Below are positions 1-12,900 of a stretch of DNA of 64,000 nt, piece after piece (position 1 is the first letter of the stretch; each line of letters starts with the position of its first letter). The stretch is from Brachionus plicatilis (taxonomy: Eukaryota > Rotifera > Eurotatoria > Ploima > Brachionidae), in assembly GCA_010279815.1 (NCBI GenBank), contig QEOQ01000640.1, positions 974,255 through 1,038,254 on the forward strand, given 5' to 3'. A program made the translations under genes and the position numbers. The notes beneath the pieces are model-generated. The model ran no database searches. It worked only from the letters and a program-made list of their open reading frames with translations, and was not told the origin of the DNA.

Positions 1-62
1 AATAATATTTTTTTAATTCCTAAACTAATATAGTGGTTAACAAAATAATTTTGTTAATTTAG

Positions 63-2336
63 ATATTGGAAGTTCTGAGAGCTATCGGATTCTAAGTGAG
101 TGCATGGATATTCAATACCATTTGTGCAAGCATTTTATTGATATTGGCCGATATCGAGATGCAACTGGCTATATCCGTGAAGGTCTCGATGTGACCCAAC
201 TTCATTTCTCTCTGAGACGTGTGTCTCGTTTTTTACTTCAACAAATACATGCTGATATCATAGCTAATTGCTTTAATGAGTCCAAAACGCGTCTAAAATT
301 GACTGAAAATTTAATCCAAATCGAAAGCATTGAAAAGTCTCAGATTCTCGGGCCAGAAATGCGCAACGATTTGATGCGCTTAAACAATTTTACTTACTAC
401 TTCTTCCTTAGCATGTTGAATGACATCAAAAAAAATTCTGACCAAGATTACGAAGAATTTAGAGGATCATTAATAATTTTGAAAAAAAATTTTATTAATA
501 AAGTTTTAGCCTTTGATTCACAAATAAATGACTATATCCGAGAGACGCTGATAGACATGGAACTATTGATTCTAAATTATCTAAAGCAAAATCCAAAAAA
601 TAAAACATCAGTTAATGATTGCATAAAGAACATCAAGGCTTTGCTCAAAAAAGGAAGCATTCGTGAAAACTGGAACTGGGCTGAATATTTGTGCACCATG
701 TATGAATTGGACCAGAATAACTCGGAACTCTTGTCCCAAGCGTATTCTTATATTCAAAAATATCCTCAACCTTTGCTGTACCGCAAAATTCTGATGCACT
801 TGTACAAGTCAGAAAGTGTTCACAAAAATGAATTGAAAGAAAAATGCTTTTATTTATTAGAGACCCAGTCGATTGCGTTGAGGCACAAGGCATGTTCCAT
901 TCAGCACAAGCATAAGCGAAAAGGCACTCAAGATCCAAAGCTAATTGAGGTTATGTTGTCCAATTTGTCATTTAATTCTGGCAATCACTTGGATGAGTTT
1001 ATTGAAAAAATTCTGCCAGACAGTTGCGTGGTAATTTCATTGGTGCTTGGCGAATCAGATGACTTGTATTTAGCTAGATTTGAAGCCAAGAATAGCCCAG
1101 TATTGATCAAATTAAAATATAACAAAAATTTAATCGATGAATTTAAAACAATTATGATCGAAAATGATCGTTCAATGAAGCAGTCAGACCGAAATAAGTT
1201 TTGGTCAAGCCGTAGTGCTTTGAATAAAAAGTTAAACTCTTATTTGGAAGAGTTTGAATCAAGTGTATTTTCATTTTACAAATCTCTGCTTCTAGGCTCC
1301 TTTATTGATTTTAACATCGAGAAAATAATTGATGAATTTAAGAAAAAATTTTTCCCAAATTCTAAATTAAACAAAAATCAGGAAAATTTGCTAAGACTTT
1401 TGATACTAGGTCTGGAACAGTTTACATTCGAAGACACTGTGAATTGCTTAACGATTGACTTTAGTTCAGAACCAATAAATGAGTTTGCTGAATACTTTTT
1501 CATAAATATCAGACCAAGACTTCAAAATGCCAAAAGAAAACACGTTTGTTTGTTAATTGACAAAAATCTGCACCAAATTCCTTTCGAATGTTTTCCTTCG
1601 ACACGATCTCAACCGATAACCCGAATGCCCTCAATTCATTTTCTTCAAACTCATATAAAAATTAACTCTCTATCGCTAAATAAAGAAAAAGCGTTCTATA
1701 TTGTTGATCCTGGATGCGATCTCACCCATACTAGAATGAAATTTCAGAACTTTTTCGAAAAAAGAAAAACATGGGATGGCATCATTGGTGTGCCGCCAAA
1801 TGAGACAGTTTTTAAAAAAGCTTTAACTGAATATGAACTTTTTATGTGAGCAAATTGATAAATAATTTTAAAAACTTTAAAAAAAATTAAATTTTTATTC
1901 TTTTTAAAATAGATATACAGGCCATGGTTCAGGTAGTCAGTACTATCCTTCAGACGATGTTCAGAAATTACGTGTTCAAGCATGCTCGATTCTAATGGGG
2001 TGCTCTAGCGGCAATCAATATGTTATGGGAGATTTTGAGCCTTATGGTACGGTTCTGGCCTATATTTTGGCCGGATGTCCATGCATTGTCGGAAATCTTT
2101 GGGATGTTACAGACCGAGACATTGATCGGCTAACTGAAGAATTTCTAGAGTCATGGATTAAAGACCATGATGAAATGTGCGAAAACATGAGCGATGAGGA
2201 CAAAAAGCTCAAAAAAAACTCCATGTTAACAAGCAGTATTTGTGTACATTTGAATAAGGCGAGAAAAGCGTGCAAGATGGCATATTTGAATGGATCAGCA
2301 CCGATTGTATACGGTTTGCCAGTTAATTTCAAATAA
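63..2336 (+). CDS. ESPL1: Separase (peptidase C50), C-terminal catalytic part, 5' end outside window
   Basis: Separase is the caspase-like cysteine protease that cuts the kleisin subunit of cohesin at anaphase. Two exons are visible: 63-1845 (entered after a TTTAG acceptor, so earlier exons lie upstream) and 1913-2336, joined across a 67-nt GT-AG intron. The catalytic histidine lies in GHGSGSQYY right after the junction (codon 1923-1925), and the catalytic cysteine is in MGCSSGN (codon 2001-2003). The segments LPDSCVVISL, LLIDKNLHQIPFE and QPITRMPSIHFL match the conserved fold in front of the active site, and the protein ends in PIVYGLPV, as separases usually do. The only ATG near the left edge, at 104, is internal to the exon and not the start. 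The large N-terminal helical region is missing because of the window edge. Family assignment is close to certain. Confidence 0.95.
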
Positions 2337-3438
2337 TTTTTTTGCATTTTTACCATTTAAAATGAACTATTGGTAATTATATCCGGATGAAATATTGACT
2401 TTTTTTTTTTAAATTAAGAATTTATAAAATGCATCAAATCAACTAAGGACAAAAAATGAAATACTCATTCTAATTAGTCTTTATTCTTCTTTAACAAAAA
2501 AAATTGTATATCTATTTTTTAATCTTTTCATGTAATTAAACTAAATATTAGAATTGATGAGAAATTATTTAAAAAAAATTTATAATCAATCATTAAGCTG
2601 GATGAGTATTGAATAAACATTTAAATTTTTTCACAATTATTCTTTAATTTGCCAAAATAAAAGTTTGACTTCAAGTTATTTTTAGAATTTCCGTCTTTTT
2701 TTTTTCTTAGTGGAAAAAAAAATGTGTGTCAATTTATTTTGAAAACTCTGCTTAAAAATTCAAAATTCCAAAAAAAATAAGTTCGTTATAAGAGAAAAAT
2801 TTGGCTTGTGTATAGGAATTAATTATTAAAAAATATTTAAATTTATCTTGTTCGGCAAATATTTTTATTAGTTTGATATCATCGCAATAATAATTATAAA
2901 AATATATTGATTTTTATTTTTAAAATTATTTCAATTTTTGCTAATTGAAAAAATAATTTTAATCAAACACATGTAAAAGCTAAATGTAAATAAATAAATT
3001 TTTCCAAAATTAGAATTGAGTCAATTAGTTTATGTATGAATTAAAATCTTTTTTATTTGAAAATCTTAAACTTACGTGCTAATCCAAAAAATGTGTTTAG
3101 CTACTGAACTTATTTGAATTTTTTTTTCTCATTTTAAGCTATTAACTTAATACTTTCACAAAAAAATTTTCCAAAAATGTTGTTCATTAAGAAAATTGAA
3201 AGCTTTATTTTCATGAAACATTTATCATAATGATTTCTCTCCTAAAATTGTTGAAAATAATTGAAAACAGTTTTGAGATTTGATTAGATTCATTTTTTTA
3301 TTCACTCGTTTTACAATTTTATTTAATATTTTAAGGCTAAAAATAATTTTTATGACAATTTATCAAAATCAATTAATTTATTACTAAAAATAATTAAATA
3401 TTAAAACAAAAACAGGATTAGAAAAAAAAAACAAAAAT
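2337..3438. other. AT-rich intergenic spacer between convergent genes
   Basis: This stretch separates the 3' ends of separase and the GPCR. It consists of poly(A)/poly(T)-rich sequence with no open frame or repeat I could recognise. It presumably holds both 3' UTRs. Confidence 0.6.
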
Positions 3439-5832
3439 TTACAACCTTCTCCAATCACCCTTTAAAATTCTACAAAATGTTTTTTTAAATTGCTGATTTG
3501 CCAATGCGTACATAAATGGATTTATGGGTGAATTGAGATAACACAAAAAATAGCATGAATAAAAAAAGTGATGGTACAAATGTGACTCAAAACAATCAGG
3601 ACAAAACGAGTTGTAAATACTGACTACATGCCACGGGGCAAAACAGAATATAAAGGCGCCCAGAATGAAACTAATGGTTCTAAGAGCTTTGCGAGCTCTA
3701 TTTTCGTGTTTTGTTTTGCGTTTTTGCAGCGGACGAATTCCGAATGAAGTAGTCAAGCCTGGAGTGGCAGTGCCAACACTTCTACTTGCACCATGACCGA
3801 CCATCTCTTTCGTTGCTTTGTCAACCGGATTTTTGTTTGAAATTTGTCCTGTGCTCGACTCAAATCCGCTACTAAGCGCTGTTTGAGTGGAGGAAGGAGT
3901 TATCTTGATAGAATTTTGCGTGCTTACAGTCAACGAAGCGCCCAGCTTGAGATGGTCCTTGTTGCTTTTGTCACAAGTGGTAGATTCACTTTTAAGCTTT
4001 TCAGACTCGCTGGACAATTTGCTTTTTTCGTCTGAAACGCGACCATTAGCTTTGTCTTCCGAAAACTGGCTGGTCAACAAGTCAAATTTGCTGGTCTCTT
4101 TTGACACATTTGATTCTTCCAGCTCGGACTTGAGTGAGTTTCGTCTGGATAGGCTGTTTTTAATAGGCACAGAAATTTTTTGCAGCAAACTTGTCCGTAT
4201 TGGGGACTTGATCAAAATTCTTTCCTCTTTAATTGGCATTCGGTGTTCTCTGTCACCAAATTGGCGTCTGGTCAGCACATAAGTCAATTCTTCATTGTCG
4301 TCCTCGATAAATGGTATTTGGACTTTTTTTTCCGAATTTACCGAAATTGACTTGACAATTTTTTTCTTGTTCAAAATGGAAGACTGTTTAGTAGTGCACT
4401 GTTCTTCGAATTGGTCCTGGCTCATGACAGCCAGCGATTCTGGCCGCGGCGACAACAAAACTTTTTGCTGCGGAAGTTCAGCTTCTTTTTCGCACCTTTT
4501 TTTACAGCTACTCTTTTTGCCCGAGTCAAAATCCGAATGGGAATCGTAGCTGCTCGAAAAATCGTCATCTTTGCTCACTGTGGAAGCATAGCTGTGGTTT
4601 TTGGCGCCAAATGCTGTTTTTAGCGACTTTAAATTCCTTCCACCGGTCAGATTGCCAGACAAGTCATTGCTTTTGTTCTGGTCAAATTTGGACGAGTCCA
4701 GTTTTTTCTTGTTCAAAATTTGATCTTTGTGTGAATTTTTGATGAACTGGAGCTGCTTTTTTCGCGACATGTGCTCGCTCAATTTTGGATGAGTGTCGCC
4801 CGGGTCTTCGTCGAACTCGTTGGCGGACAGCAGTCTGTTTTTGGTGCCGGCATTGCATGTTGGAATAACAACGCCTACCAGCGCGCCAGTATTCGAAGCG
4901 CTGCATCCCACCAGCGAGCTCAGTTTTCGTTGCTTGTCGCGGCTCTTTTTTTCCAAGTCTTTGGCCACTTGGTAAATGAAAGAATAGAGGACTATGATGA
5001 CGCACAGCGTGCTCCAAAAATAGGAAAACACGAGAGCTACCGAAAAAAATTTGTTGGAGCTCCAGGCGACATCGCAGTTTTTTGGATCGAATTCGGCTTG
5101 GGTGGCATAGGACCAGCCAAAAATAGAGGTAAAAAATAGACCAAACGGAACCAGCCAAGTGAGCATAACCATTAGGATAATTTTATTGGGAGAGCGCCAT
5201 TTTCGGTATTTAGCCGGAATTTTTACCGAACAAAATCGGTCTATGGTTATAAAGAAAACAGTGTAAATTGAAGTTAAACAAACCGTGTAGTCTAGTGCTA
5301 GCCATAGATTGCAAATGATTCGGCCAAAAGGCCACTCTCCGATCATTAGGTAAAGGGTCAAAAATGGCATCGAAAACATGCCAATTATAAAATCGCTCAC
5401 AGAAAGCGACAAAATAAAGTAATTTGTCGGATTGCGGATTTGGTGGTCGAGAAAAAAAGACAACATGACCAGCAAATTTCCGCTCACTGTTATCAAACTA
5501 GCTGAAGAGGCAAGAATGCTTAGAATTATTTTAGCAGGAAAAGAGTATATTTCGTTAGGTTGATCGAAGTTTTTTGGGAATAAGTCCGAGTTGTTCAATT
5601 GTTGGGACGCATCGTCATCGCTGAATATCACTTGAAAATTTGATTCTTGCTTGGAAAAGCTAAAATTGTAGTCGCGCAATGCAAATTGGTCGTTTGGACT
5701 TGAGAGTTGGTTCATGTTGGCATTGGCAGTGGTGAAACAAACTAGTAAAACAACAAGACTGAAAATTGTTGCAAGAAATCCGCAGCTTGTATCAATGTTT
5801 TTTTTTTTTCTTTTTAAAATTGAATTTTTCAT
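3439..5832 (-). CDS. Class A GPCR, muscarinic acetylcholine receptor-like, with very long third intracellular loop
   Basis: A 797-aa, seven-helix plasma-membrane receptor in one uninterrupted exon. A hydrophobic segment at residues 19-35 looks like a signal peptide or anchor, followed by an extracellular tail with N-glycosylation sequons. TM1 is about 101-128, TM2 137-162, TM3 172-196 with the amine-binding Asp181 in ALDYTVC, and the DRY box appears as DRF (198-200). TM4 is about 215-240 and TM5 262-288. The third loop runs from about 289 to 713, is Ser/Lys-rich and probably disordered. TM6 starts after RKALRT, carries CFAPWH, and TM7 carries NPFMY (771-775). The helix pattern and the RKALRT and QQFKKTFCRIL ends resemble muscarinic receptors, best an invertebrate GAR-2/mAChR-B type. 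The TM6 position that is Asn in muscarinic receptors is His here, so the ligand is inferred only. Start is the ATG at 5832; overlapping open frames on the other strand are shadows. Confidence 0.85.
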   Translation of the reverse strand: MKNSILKRKKKNIDTSCGFLATIFSLVVLLVCFTTANANMNQLSSPNDQFALRDYNFSFSKQESNFQVIFSDDDASQQLNNSDLFPKNFDQPNEIYSFPAKIILSILASSASLITVSGNLLVMLSFFLDHQIRNPTNYFILSLSVSDFIIGMFSMPFLTLYLMIGEWPFGRIICNLWLALDYTVCLTSIYTVFFITIDRFCSVKIPAKYRKWRSPNKIILMVMLTWLVPFGLFFTSIFGWSYATQAEFDPKNCDVAWSSNKFFSVALVFSYFWSTLCVIIVLYSFIYQVAKDLEKKSRDKQRKLSSLVGCSASNTGALVGVVIPTCNAGTKNRLLSANEFDEDPGDTHPKLSEHMSRKKQLQFIKNSHKDQILNKKKLDSSKFDQNKSNDLSGNLTGGRNLKSLKTAFGAKNHSYASTVSKDDDFSSSYDSHSDFDSGKKSSCKKRCEKEAELPQQKVLLSPRPESLAVMSQDQFEEQCTTKQSSILNKKKIVKSISVNSEKKVQIPFIEDDNEELTYVLTRRQFGDREHRMPIKEERILIKSPIRTSLLQKISVPIKNSLSRRNSLKSELEESNVSKETSKFDLLTSQFSEDKANGRVSDEKSKLSSESEKLKSESTTCDKSNKDHLKLGASLTVSTQNSIKITPSSTQTALSSGFESSTGQISNKNPVDKATKEMVGHGASRSVGTATPGLTTSFGIRPLQKRKTKHENRARKALRTISFILGAFIFCFAPWHVVSIYNSFCPDCFESHLYHHFFYSCYFLCYLNSPINPFMYALANQQFKKTFCRILKGDWRRL

Positions 5833-8800
5833 TTTGTTGATGCTCAGTCACCCACTTTCCTTAATATTTGGATCAACAGTTTCGTTTAAAATTGTTTAGC
5901 ATTGATTTTTTTGTTACAAAAATCACTTAGTTGTGAAATTGGTTGTAATCATTTTTCCATTAAATTTTGATTCCGGTAACACTCATAAACCAATGCATCC
6001 GCTAATATCTGTCTGGCCTTGTTTTGTTTACTGCAAATTCGCTTTTCAAGGTATTGAAAAACTTGAAATTAAAAAATTTGAAAAAAAAACAATTGCCTGT
6101 GGCACAAAAATCGATTTTAAATCAAAATTTTTAATTTCTATAATTTTTAGTTCTTAAGATCAAAATTTAAACAAATCACTATGTCAATTAATTATTAGTT
6201 TTACGACAGCCAATGTATATATGTCTAAAAAAAAATATAAAATTATATCACATCTTTGGTCACACAAAATTTAAATTTTAAGAGTTTTTTCAAGAGTGAC
6301 TTTGTTTCTTTACCAAAAACAAATAGCAATTTAAAAACAAAAAATATTTATAAAGCTGTAATTATTTTAATTTTTTAATTAAAACACGTTTTTTTCTAAG
6401 ATGTTTTGTTAAATATTGTATCTGAACGTGTTTGATACATTTTATTTTAAAATTTATTTTTATAATAATAATAAACAGTCAAAACTCGGCTTTTGCAAAA
6501 TTAATGTTAAAACACTGTAACGCTAATCGGATATTTTCGGCATTTAATTTTTAAGCTTCAATTGACTCAAATTTAATCAAATAATGTGTGCATGCTCATG
6601 TTCAGAACCACTTCATTGGGAATATTATTTGGTATATAGAGCAATATCCCAGAAAATATTTCTAAAAATTATGTAAGTTCATTTTTAAAAATCTAAATGC
6701 TTAATTGCCTTCAACTTTTAAATTTAATAACTCTCCCTTGTTGGTATAAAAAAAGACAAAATTTTATTTTATTTTACTCTAAATATTAACCGGTACCCTC
6801 TTAGAAATCTTTATCTAAACAAATGCATTAAAATATATGATTGAATTCAATGATTTTAACCTTTTATTTAATTTTGTTTCTCGAAAATAAATTACTTATA
6901 TTTTTTATAACTTTTTTTGATTACAAACAAACCAAATCGATTTAGATTAGGATTAAGATTTTAAAAATAAAGCACATTTTCTTCCAAATTTTAAAGTAAA
7001 GATTAATCAAAAACAAGTTTTGATTTGTAAATTTTTATATGCCAAATTGGCAAATCGAGCTATAAATCTTTTTTTAAATTAAAAAAAAGACTTAAGCAAG
7101 TAGTCTTTAATGATAAATGCAAGCTATCAATAAACTGTTAATAATGATCATTCGAGAGATTGTTAAACCTGCTAAAAATGTAGTCGTGTTGCTTATCTAA
7201 TTTTATATTGAAAATTCGAATTATCTAGGCTCGATCCAGAAGCTATTAATTATTTTTATTTTGAATTAAGGTAATCATTTGCGCTTTCAAGGCGTTTACC
7301 TTCAACAAAGTCTTGTGGAGCAGATTATAAGCGACAATTCAGATCAATAAATAAGCAATCTTTCATCTAAAAACGAATTTATAGCATTTTATAAGAATTA
7401 TCTTGACGCTCCGCATTACTAATAGACAAGATTTACAAATACATTAATTTTATAAAAATTTTCAATTTCTATTTTTGGTATTTGTTTTAATAAAGAAAAA
7501 TTAAAGAAAATCCATACTCGGTCTGACACAATCATTTTCTTATCTAGTTCCCTAAAAGAACTAAATTTTTAATTTTTTCAATCTAAATAAGCTAAATAAT
7601 ATTTTTAATGCATTATGTAACATAATTAATTTTAAAATTTACAGTCGACTTTTGATTAAAATAAACTTTCTTGAAAAAAATGTCAAAAATATTCTTTGAA
7701 ATTTATGGTAAACAAATTTCATCTTTTCAAAAGGATGTTGAAATCTATATTTGATATAATTAAAATAAAAAATTTCCGAATTTTCAAACATCAATAAGTT
7801 TTAATTATTTCAATTGCTATATTTGAAAAAAGAACTACTAACTTAAAATCATCTTAAGTAAATATTTTTAAAATTTAGATTGACTTTAGCGGAAGCCGAT
7901 TAGAATTTCAAATTTTTACTAAAAAACGCAGCTAGATCAAATCGATAAGATTATTAAAAAAAATTAAAAAATTGATTTGCACTGACATTCAGGCTTTTCG
8001 CTCCTATTTTTCTGAATTTTTCTAAATTTCAAATGTTCTTAATAATTAAAACAAATTAGGTATAATTATGTAATAGCATACTGTATATCTCTAAGTTCGA
8101 CTCGATTTGACTCGAGGTGTTAAAGACAATTTTTGCGACTAACTTTTAGGAATATATAAATTTTGATTTCAAATAATCAAATCATTAATTTTTATTTTTT
8201 CTACCATTCTTCATTTTCTCTATTTTTTGAATGTCAAACAATTCAAATCAATGCTCAGAGAAATAAAGCTAGTTACTTAAAATTAATTAGTATTAATAGC
8301 TTTTAGTTGCTATTTCAACTCTTTTCTCCACAAAGAAATTAGATACAGAATAGAATAAAAAATGCAATTTTTTTATTAACACTGTACCGAAATTTCTTAA
8401 ATACAATCAGATTGATTTTAGTAATTGTTTAATTTAAACATGTAATAAAAACTCCTTTGCTCTTAATCAAAAAAGTTTTTTTCCAGAAACCTCAGAGTAG
8501 CCCAATTTATATAAAGCATAAAATTCAATAAAATAAAATTAAAACAAGAAACAAATTCTTTAAATATCACTTATTCTTCTTAATTTATTTGAAACAAACG
8601 ACGTCAGACCAAAATGAATCAATTTTAAAACAAAATTATCTTAATTTTAAGATAGTAAACTTTAATAAATTCTCTCATTTAGCTTAATGCTACACTTAAT
8701 AATAACCTTTTTCGCTGTTTTATATTCTACCAGAGAACCATTTTATTAAAATAAGTTCAAACACTTATACAACATTAAATCACTTTTAATTGATAATTTA

Positions 8801-9170
8801 TTTAGCTTGAGCAATTATTAAGAGAACATGCTTGTTGGGAATAGCAAAATGTCAGACAGTGTTGTCAAGTTTAAAACTATTCTATTTACCATTAAATATT
8901 CGTCCTGTGATCAAGTTTCTATTAACTAAAGAATTTTTTATTTTTAGAGCTACTATTTTAATGGTAGATTAATAGTGCTTTTTAATTTAGTCTCTCAAAT
9001 AAATTACTAGGCAAGGCTGGTTCTTGTTTTTTGAAAGGGGTCTAGAAATATTTTCTCTTCTTGCAGAATTATTCAACAACTTTTTTGAAAAAACTGCATA
9101 GAAATTAAGAAACTTTCGCATACAATTATTGCTAAAACTTAAACTTCTTATAAATCAGAGAAATAATAAA

Positions 9171-9232
9171 AAGAACTCGAACCAGGTGTCCAAGGCAAAA
9201 TTCTACCGACTTAGACCTATACTTAGTTGAGC
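9171..9232 (-). other. Degenerate tRNA-like stretch (SINE head or tRNA relic)
   Basis: Read on the minus strand, it has a D-arm-like AAGTCGGTAGAAT followed at tRNA-like spacing by GGTTCGAGTTC, close to a B box (GWTCRANNC). No convincing acceptor stem can be closed, so it is not called as a functional tRNA. Confidence 0.25.
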
Positions 9233-9863
9233 AAAGATTTTTTTCTTCTATTGTTTAACACAAAGGGTTTTCATATAAAGTATCTTTCTGTTATTATCCT
9301 TTTAAAATTTTACATAATTTTTTTAAAGTAATTTTATAGGTCTTGGAAACGTCGTGACCAATTAAACATTTTTTATCCTAGTAAAATTTTTGGCTAATTT
9401 TAAGAACAAATGAACAGACTTAGATTATTTAAAAAAAAATTTTTGAAAGATATCTAAAAAATAAAAAACAAATTTCAATAATTGATTATCTTTAGGAGAA
9501 ACAAAATATTTTTCCAACCCTAGGTATTTTAATTTTAGACGAAATTGTGCAAAATCCGAACTTGCAAAATTTAACTACCCAATAATCGAAAGTTTTAATT
9601 AACAATATTGGTAAGCGAAACACAAGCTCAATATTTTTTCTTAGCTAATTTTGAAAATCATATCATAATAATGAATAATCGCTATTCAATTTAATCGAAA
9701 TTTTTTGTTCATTAAAAATTGTCTTTCATAAGATTTCTTTATTCAAAAATAATTAATTTAAAAAAATTTATGTCAATCTCTAAGAGCATAATAAAAAAAT
9801 GATAAAAATACTCAATCAAAAGCTTTATAAAAATTTGCCATTTGGTATTAGTTTAGTTTCTCA

Positions 9864-9932
9864 TCTTGCCGAGATTGAACCTCCGTCTCTCTGCTTTCAA
9901 AAACAACTTAACCAAAAGGACTCCTGATAAGT
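9864..9932 (-). other. Degenerate tRNA-like stretch (SINE head or tRNA relic)
   Basis: Minus-strand TGGTTAAGTTG fits the pol III A-box pattern TRGYNNANNNG, and GGTTCAATCTC about 30 nt downstream is one base away from a B box. The acceptor stem does not pair well. It is probably a decayed tRNA-derived repeat. Confidence 0.3.
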
Positions 9933-12900
9933 TTTAGTTCACCCTAAATTTAATTTTTTTTCATAAAGGAAATTATAAATTTTAAAATGTAAAATGCCTG
10001 ATTGAAATTAAATAAAAGTATTTATCATTTTTAAAATGATTCAACCCAGTACACCGTCAATGATCATTATGAATCCACAATTTATTTTCAGTTCTTTGTT
10101 TTAAACAAATTAAATTTTTGTTGGACCAATTTGTAAATTTAAAAAACAGATCATTTTTTTGATGTATTAATTAAAACGGTATCCTCCCGACAGAGTAGAG
10201 AAATGCATTTAAAATCTTCTAAATTTTTAATTAAAAACCTAAAGTATATAATTTCCTAATCACTAAAAAAATATACAATAAACCTTTTTGATATTGGTTC
10301 CTTAAAAAACATGATTTTTTAATATCTAATTCCTGTTTGTAAGCAATATTAATTTTTTTTCTGTTACCAAGGAGTTTTGAAGTGGCACTAAACCGGAAAA
10401 TTTATTTTTTTTAATTATTATATAGCAACTTAAGCTTCGTGAATTGATTAGAGTAGATTTTTATCACACTGAGAATTAAGATGAGCTTTTAAACATCATG
10501 GAATTCACAAGTTGTTTAGTTAATGCTTATAAAAACGCTTATTTATCAAATTGCATTGATTAAAATCGTAATTTTATGGAAAAAAAATACTTATATTTCA
10601 TTTACAAAATCAATCGACAAAGAACATTTTTTCGAGGCAAATAAATACATTCCCTTGCTACTAAGGCAATTCTTTCTTAGAGTTCGCTTGCAAAATTTTT
10701 GGTTATTTATTTGGGTCTCGGAAATAACTATACATACAGAAGGAAATTTTTCCAATTTGCGCCAAATCGCTGCAAGGTTTGGACGATTTAACAATTATTC
10801 CACAATTCCAAGTGAAAATATTTCTAATTAATCGGAAGTCTCATCAGAAAAGCTCTATTCCATTCTAATTAGCTGATTCTAAAAAAATTTCCAAACTTAT
10901 CCTTCTACACACTTAGTGCTAAATTAAAAATTTAAATATCACGATAGTTTATATGACTTTGTTCAGAGAGTTAAAATTTTATCAAGCCATAAATTTTTAA
11001 AAACATTTTATTGCTAATTGCCATAATCACCAGACAATTCAGCAGCTCATTTAGCTCTATTTGAGCATTCTATCATAATCTAGTTTTATTCGAAAATAAA
11101 TACAAATAATCATTTATGACATCTTTATGCCATACTCATGCACTTAGCCATACTCCATTTAGCTCATGATTCTAATATTATCAAATTTGATTTATAATTA
11201 AAAGATATTCAAAATTTTGATTAAGAATTAATGCAAACAATTCAGACAAGTAAAAAATTCCTTCCTTTCAGATGAGTCAATCAAAATTTAAATGGGCGTA
11301 TTGTTCTGTGCTCACTTTAGACAAAAATCTAAAACCAATACTCTGAATCTCTTCTTTATTGATTGCAGCTTTAAATAAAAAAATTTTAGTAACTCTTTAA
11401 TTAAGATCTCATTCGAAGCTCTAAGTAATTCTTAAAAAATCTTTTAGGCTTTTGTTTGCCCATTTTAAAGAGTCTCAATAGAATAAATTGCTTCCAATTT
11501 GAAAATCTCTTTAAGCTATGTGAAAATTTCTAAGTTTTTTTTTAAAAATGAAACTTAAATTTTAAAAATATTGCATGGAATAAATTAAATTTCAAAGAAT
11601 CTTGATTACAAGAAAGTTAACAAAAATCTATGTTGGCTTTCATTAATGATTCCTTACAAACAAACAAAGGAATTTTAAACCTTAATCCTTCTGTCAGATA
11701 CCAGAATAAAGTTATTTAAAGAATTGAGCTTTAATTAAAGCAAACTTTAAAAAAATAATTATTTTTTAATTGGAGGTAAAATAATTATTTGAAATTCAAT
11801 AACAAAACAAAGTTAAAAAATATTGCTTTTTTTAAACAAAAAAAAAAAACGATTAGTTTTCCTTAGCCAAAATAACTTTTCTACCAATTTCTATTAATCC
11901 GAAATCTTATTTTTCAGTGTAAATGTAATTAATTTAAAAGACATTCATAACATTTCGAGAAATAATATGGTTTGATGTATATATTATGAAAAGATTGTGA
12001 TTAAATGTTTTAATTGTTTAGCATTGAGGGAAATCAAGGCTTAGAGACTAGCTGATCAATTTTTTAAACGCAAATTTAGCAAAATTAATTAAAAAGACCC
12101 GATAAACGTGTGTCACGGCACCTAAATTTTTGAACCTCACAAATTACCTTAGGGACGTCAATAATTATTTCCAAGAACTAAGTTTTTTTTATTAAAAAGC
12201 TTAATAACATTTTTAAAAATGGTTTTATCTTATTGAGATGTAGTTTTTTTTTTTATAAAAAACTGCATAAAAAGTAAAAAAAATTTGAATTAATAAATTA
12301 AAATCTAAATTTGATTTAATTAAAAATAATGAAAAATCAAAGAATAATTTGTTAAAACTTCAATATAAATAAATACAATGTCAAATTTGATTTATTCATA
12401 AAATTTAATGTGATTATAGAATCGATAAAAACCATTCACTTTTTATTTCACTAGAACTATTCCCAAAAAATAATCTAATAAAAAATTTTAAAAAAATGTT
12501 AAACAAATTTGATAATTCAAAAAGTCATAGCTGGATATTTTCTTTTAAGGAAGAAATTTTATTTCGAAAACATTGATTTAATGCATGCTTAAGACTAATT
12601 TTGATTAATTTTGATTTTACCCTAGACTAAATTGCCAAGTACTTTTCAGTTCATGCTTTTTGATCCATAATTTAAAAATATAACGCCATTTTTTAGAAAT
12701 TTAATTTAAATTAAAAATGATACAAAAACAAAATTTTAATTTTAATCAAAAAACGTTCCAGTAGATGGAATTAAAAAATTGAAATTTACTTGGTTGATAT
12801 AAATCCGGCCAACAAGAATTTTCTTTAGTTGAAAATTGCTATTTTTTAGTCATTACCGAAATAATCAAATTGATTACCGAGTCTTTCTAGCATGTAATTA

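Noticed and set aside
104..106. ATG as the separase start codon
   Set aside because: The frame stays open upstream to an AG acceptor at 61-62 and separases are far longer, so this Met is internal.
3844..5158. Several open frames opposite or overlapping the GPCR
   Set aside because: All are shadows of the long GPCR exon; none has a recognisable domain.
10523..10831. 102-aa plus-strand frame in the gene-poor region
   Set aside because: Ile/Phe/Asn-rich translation of AT-rich DNA, no motif, no splice partners.
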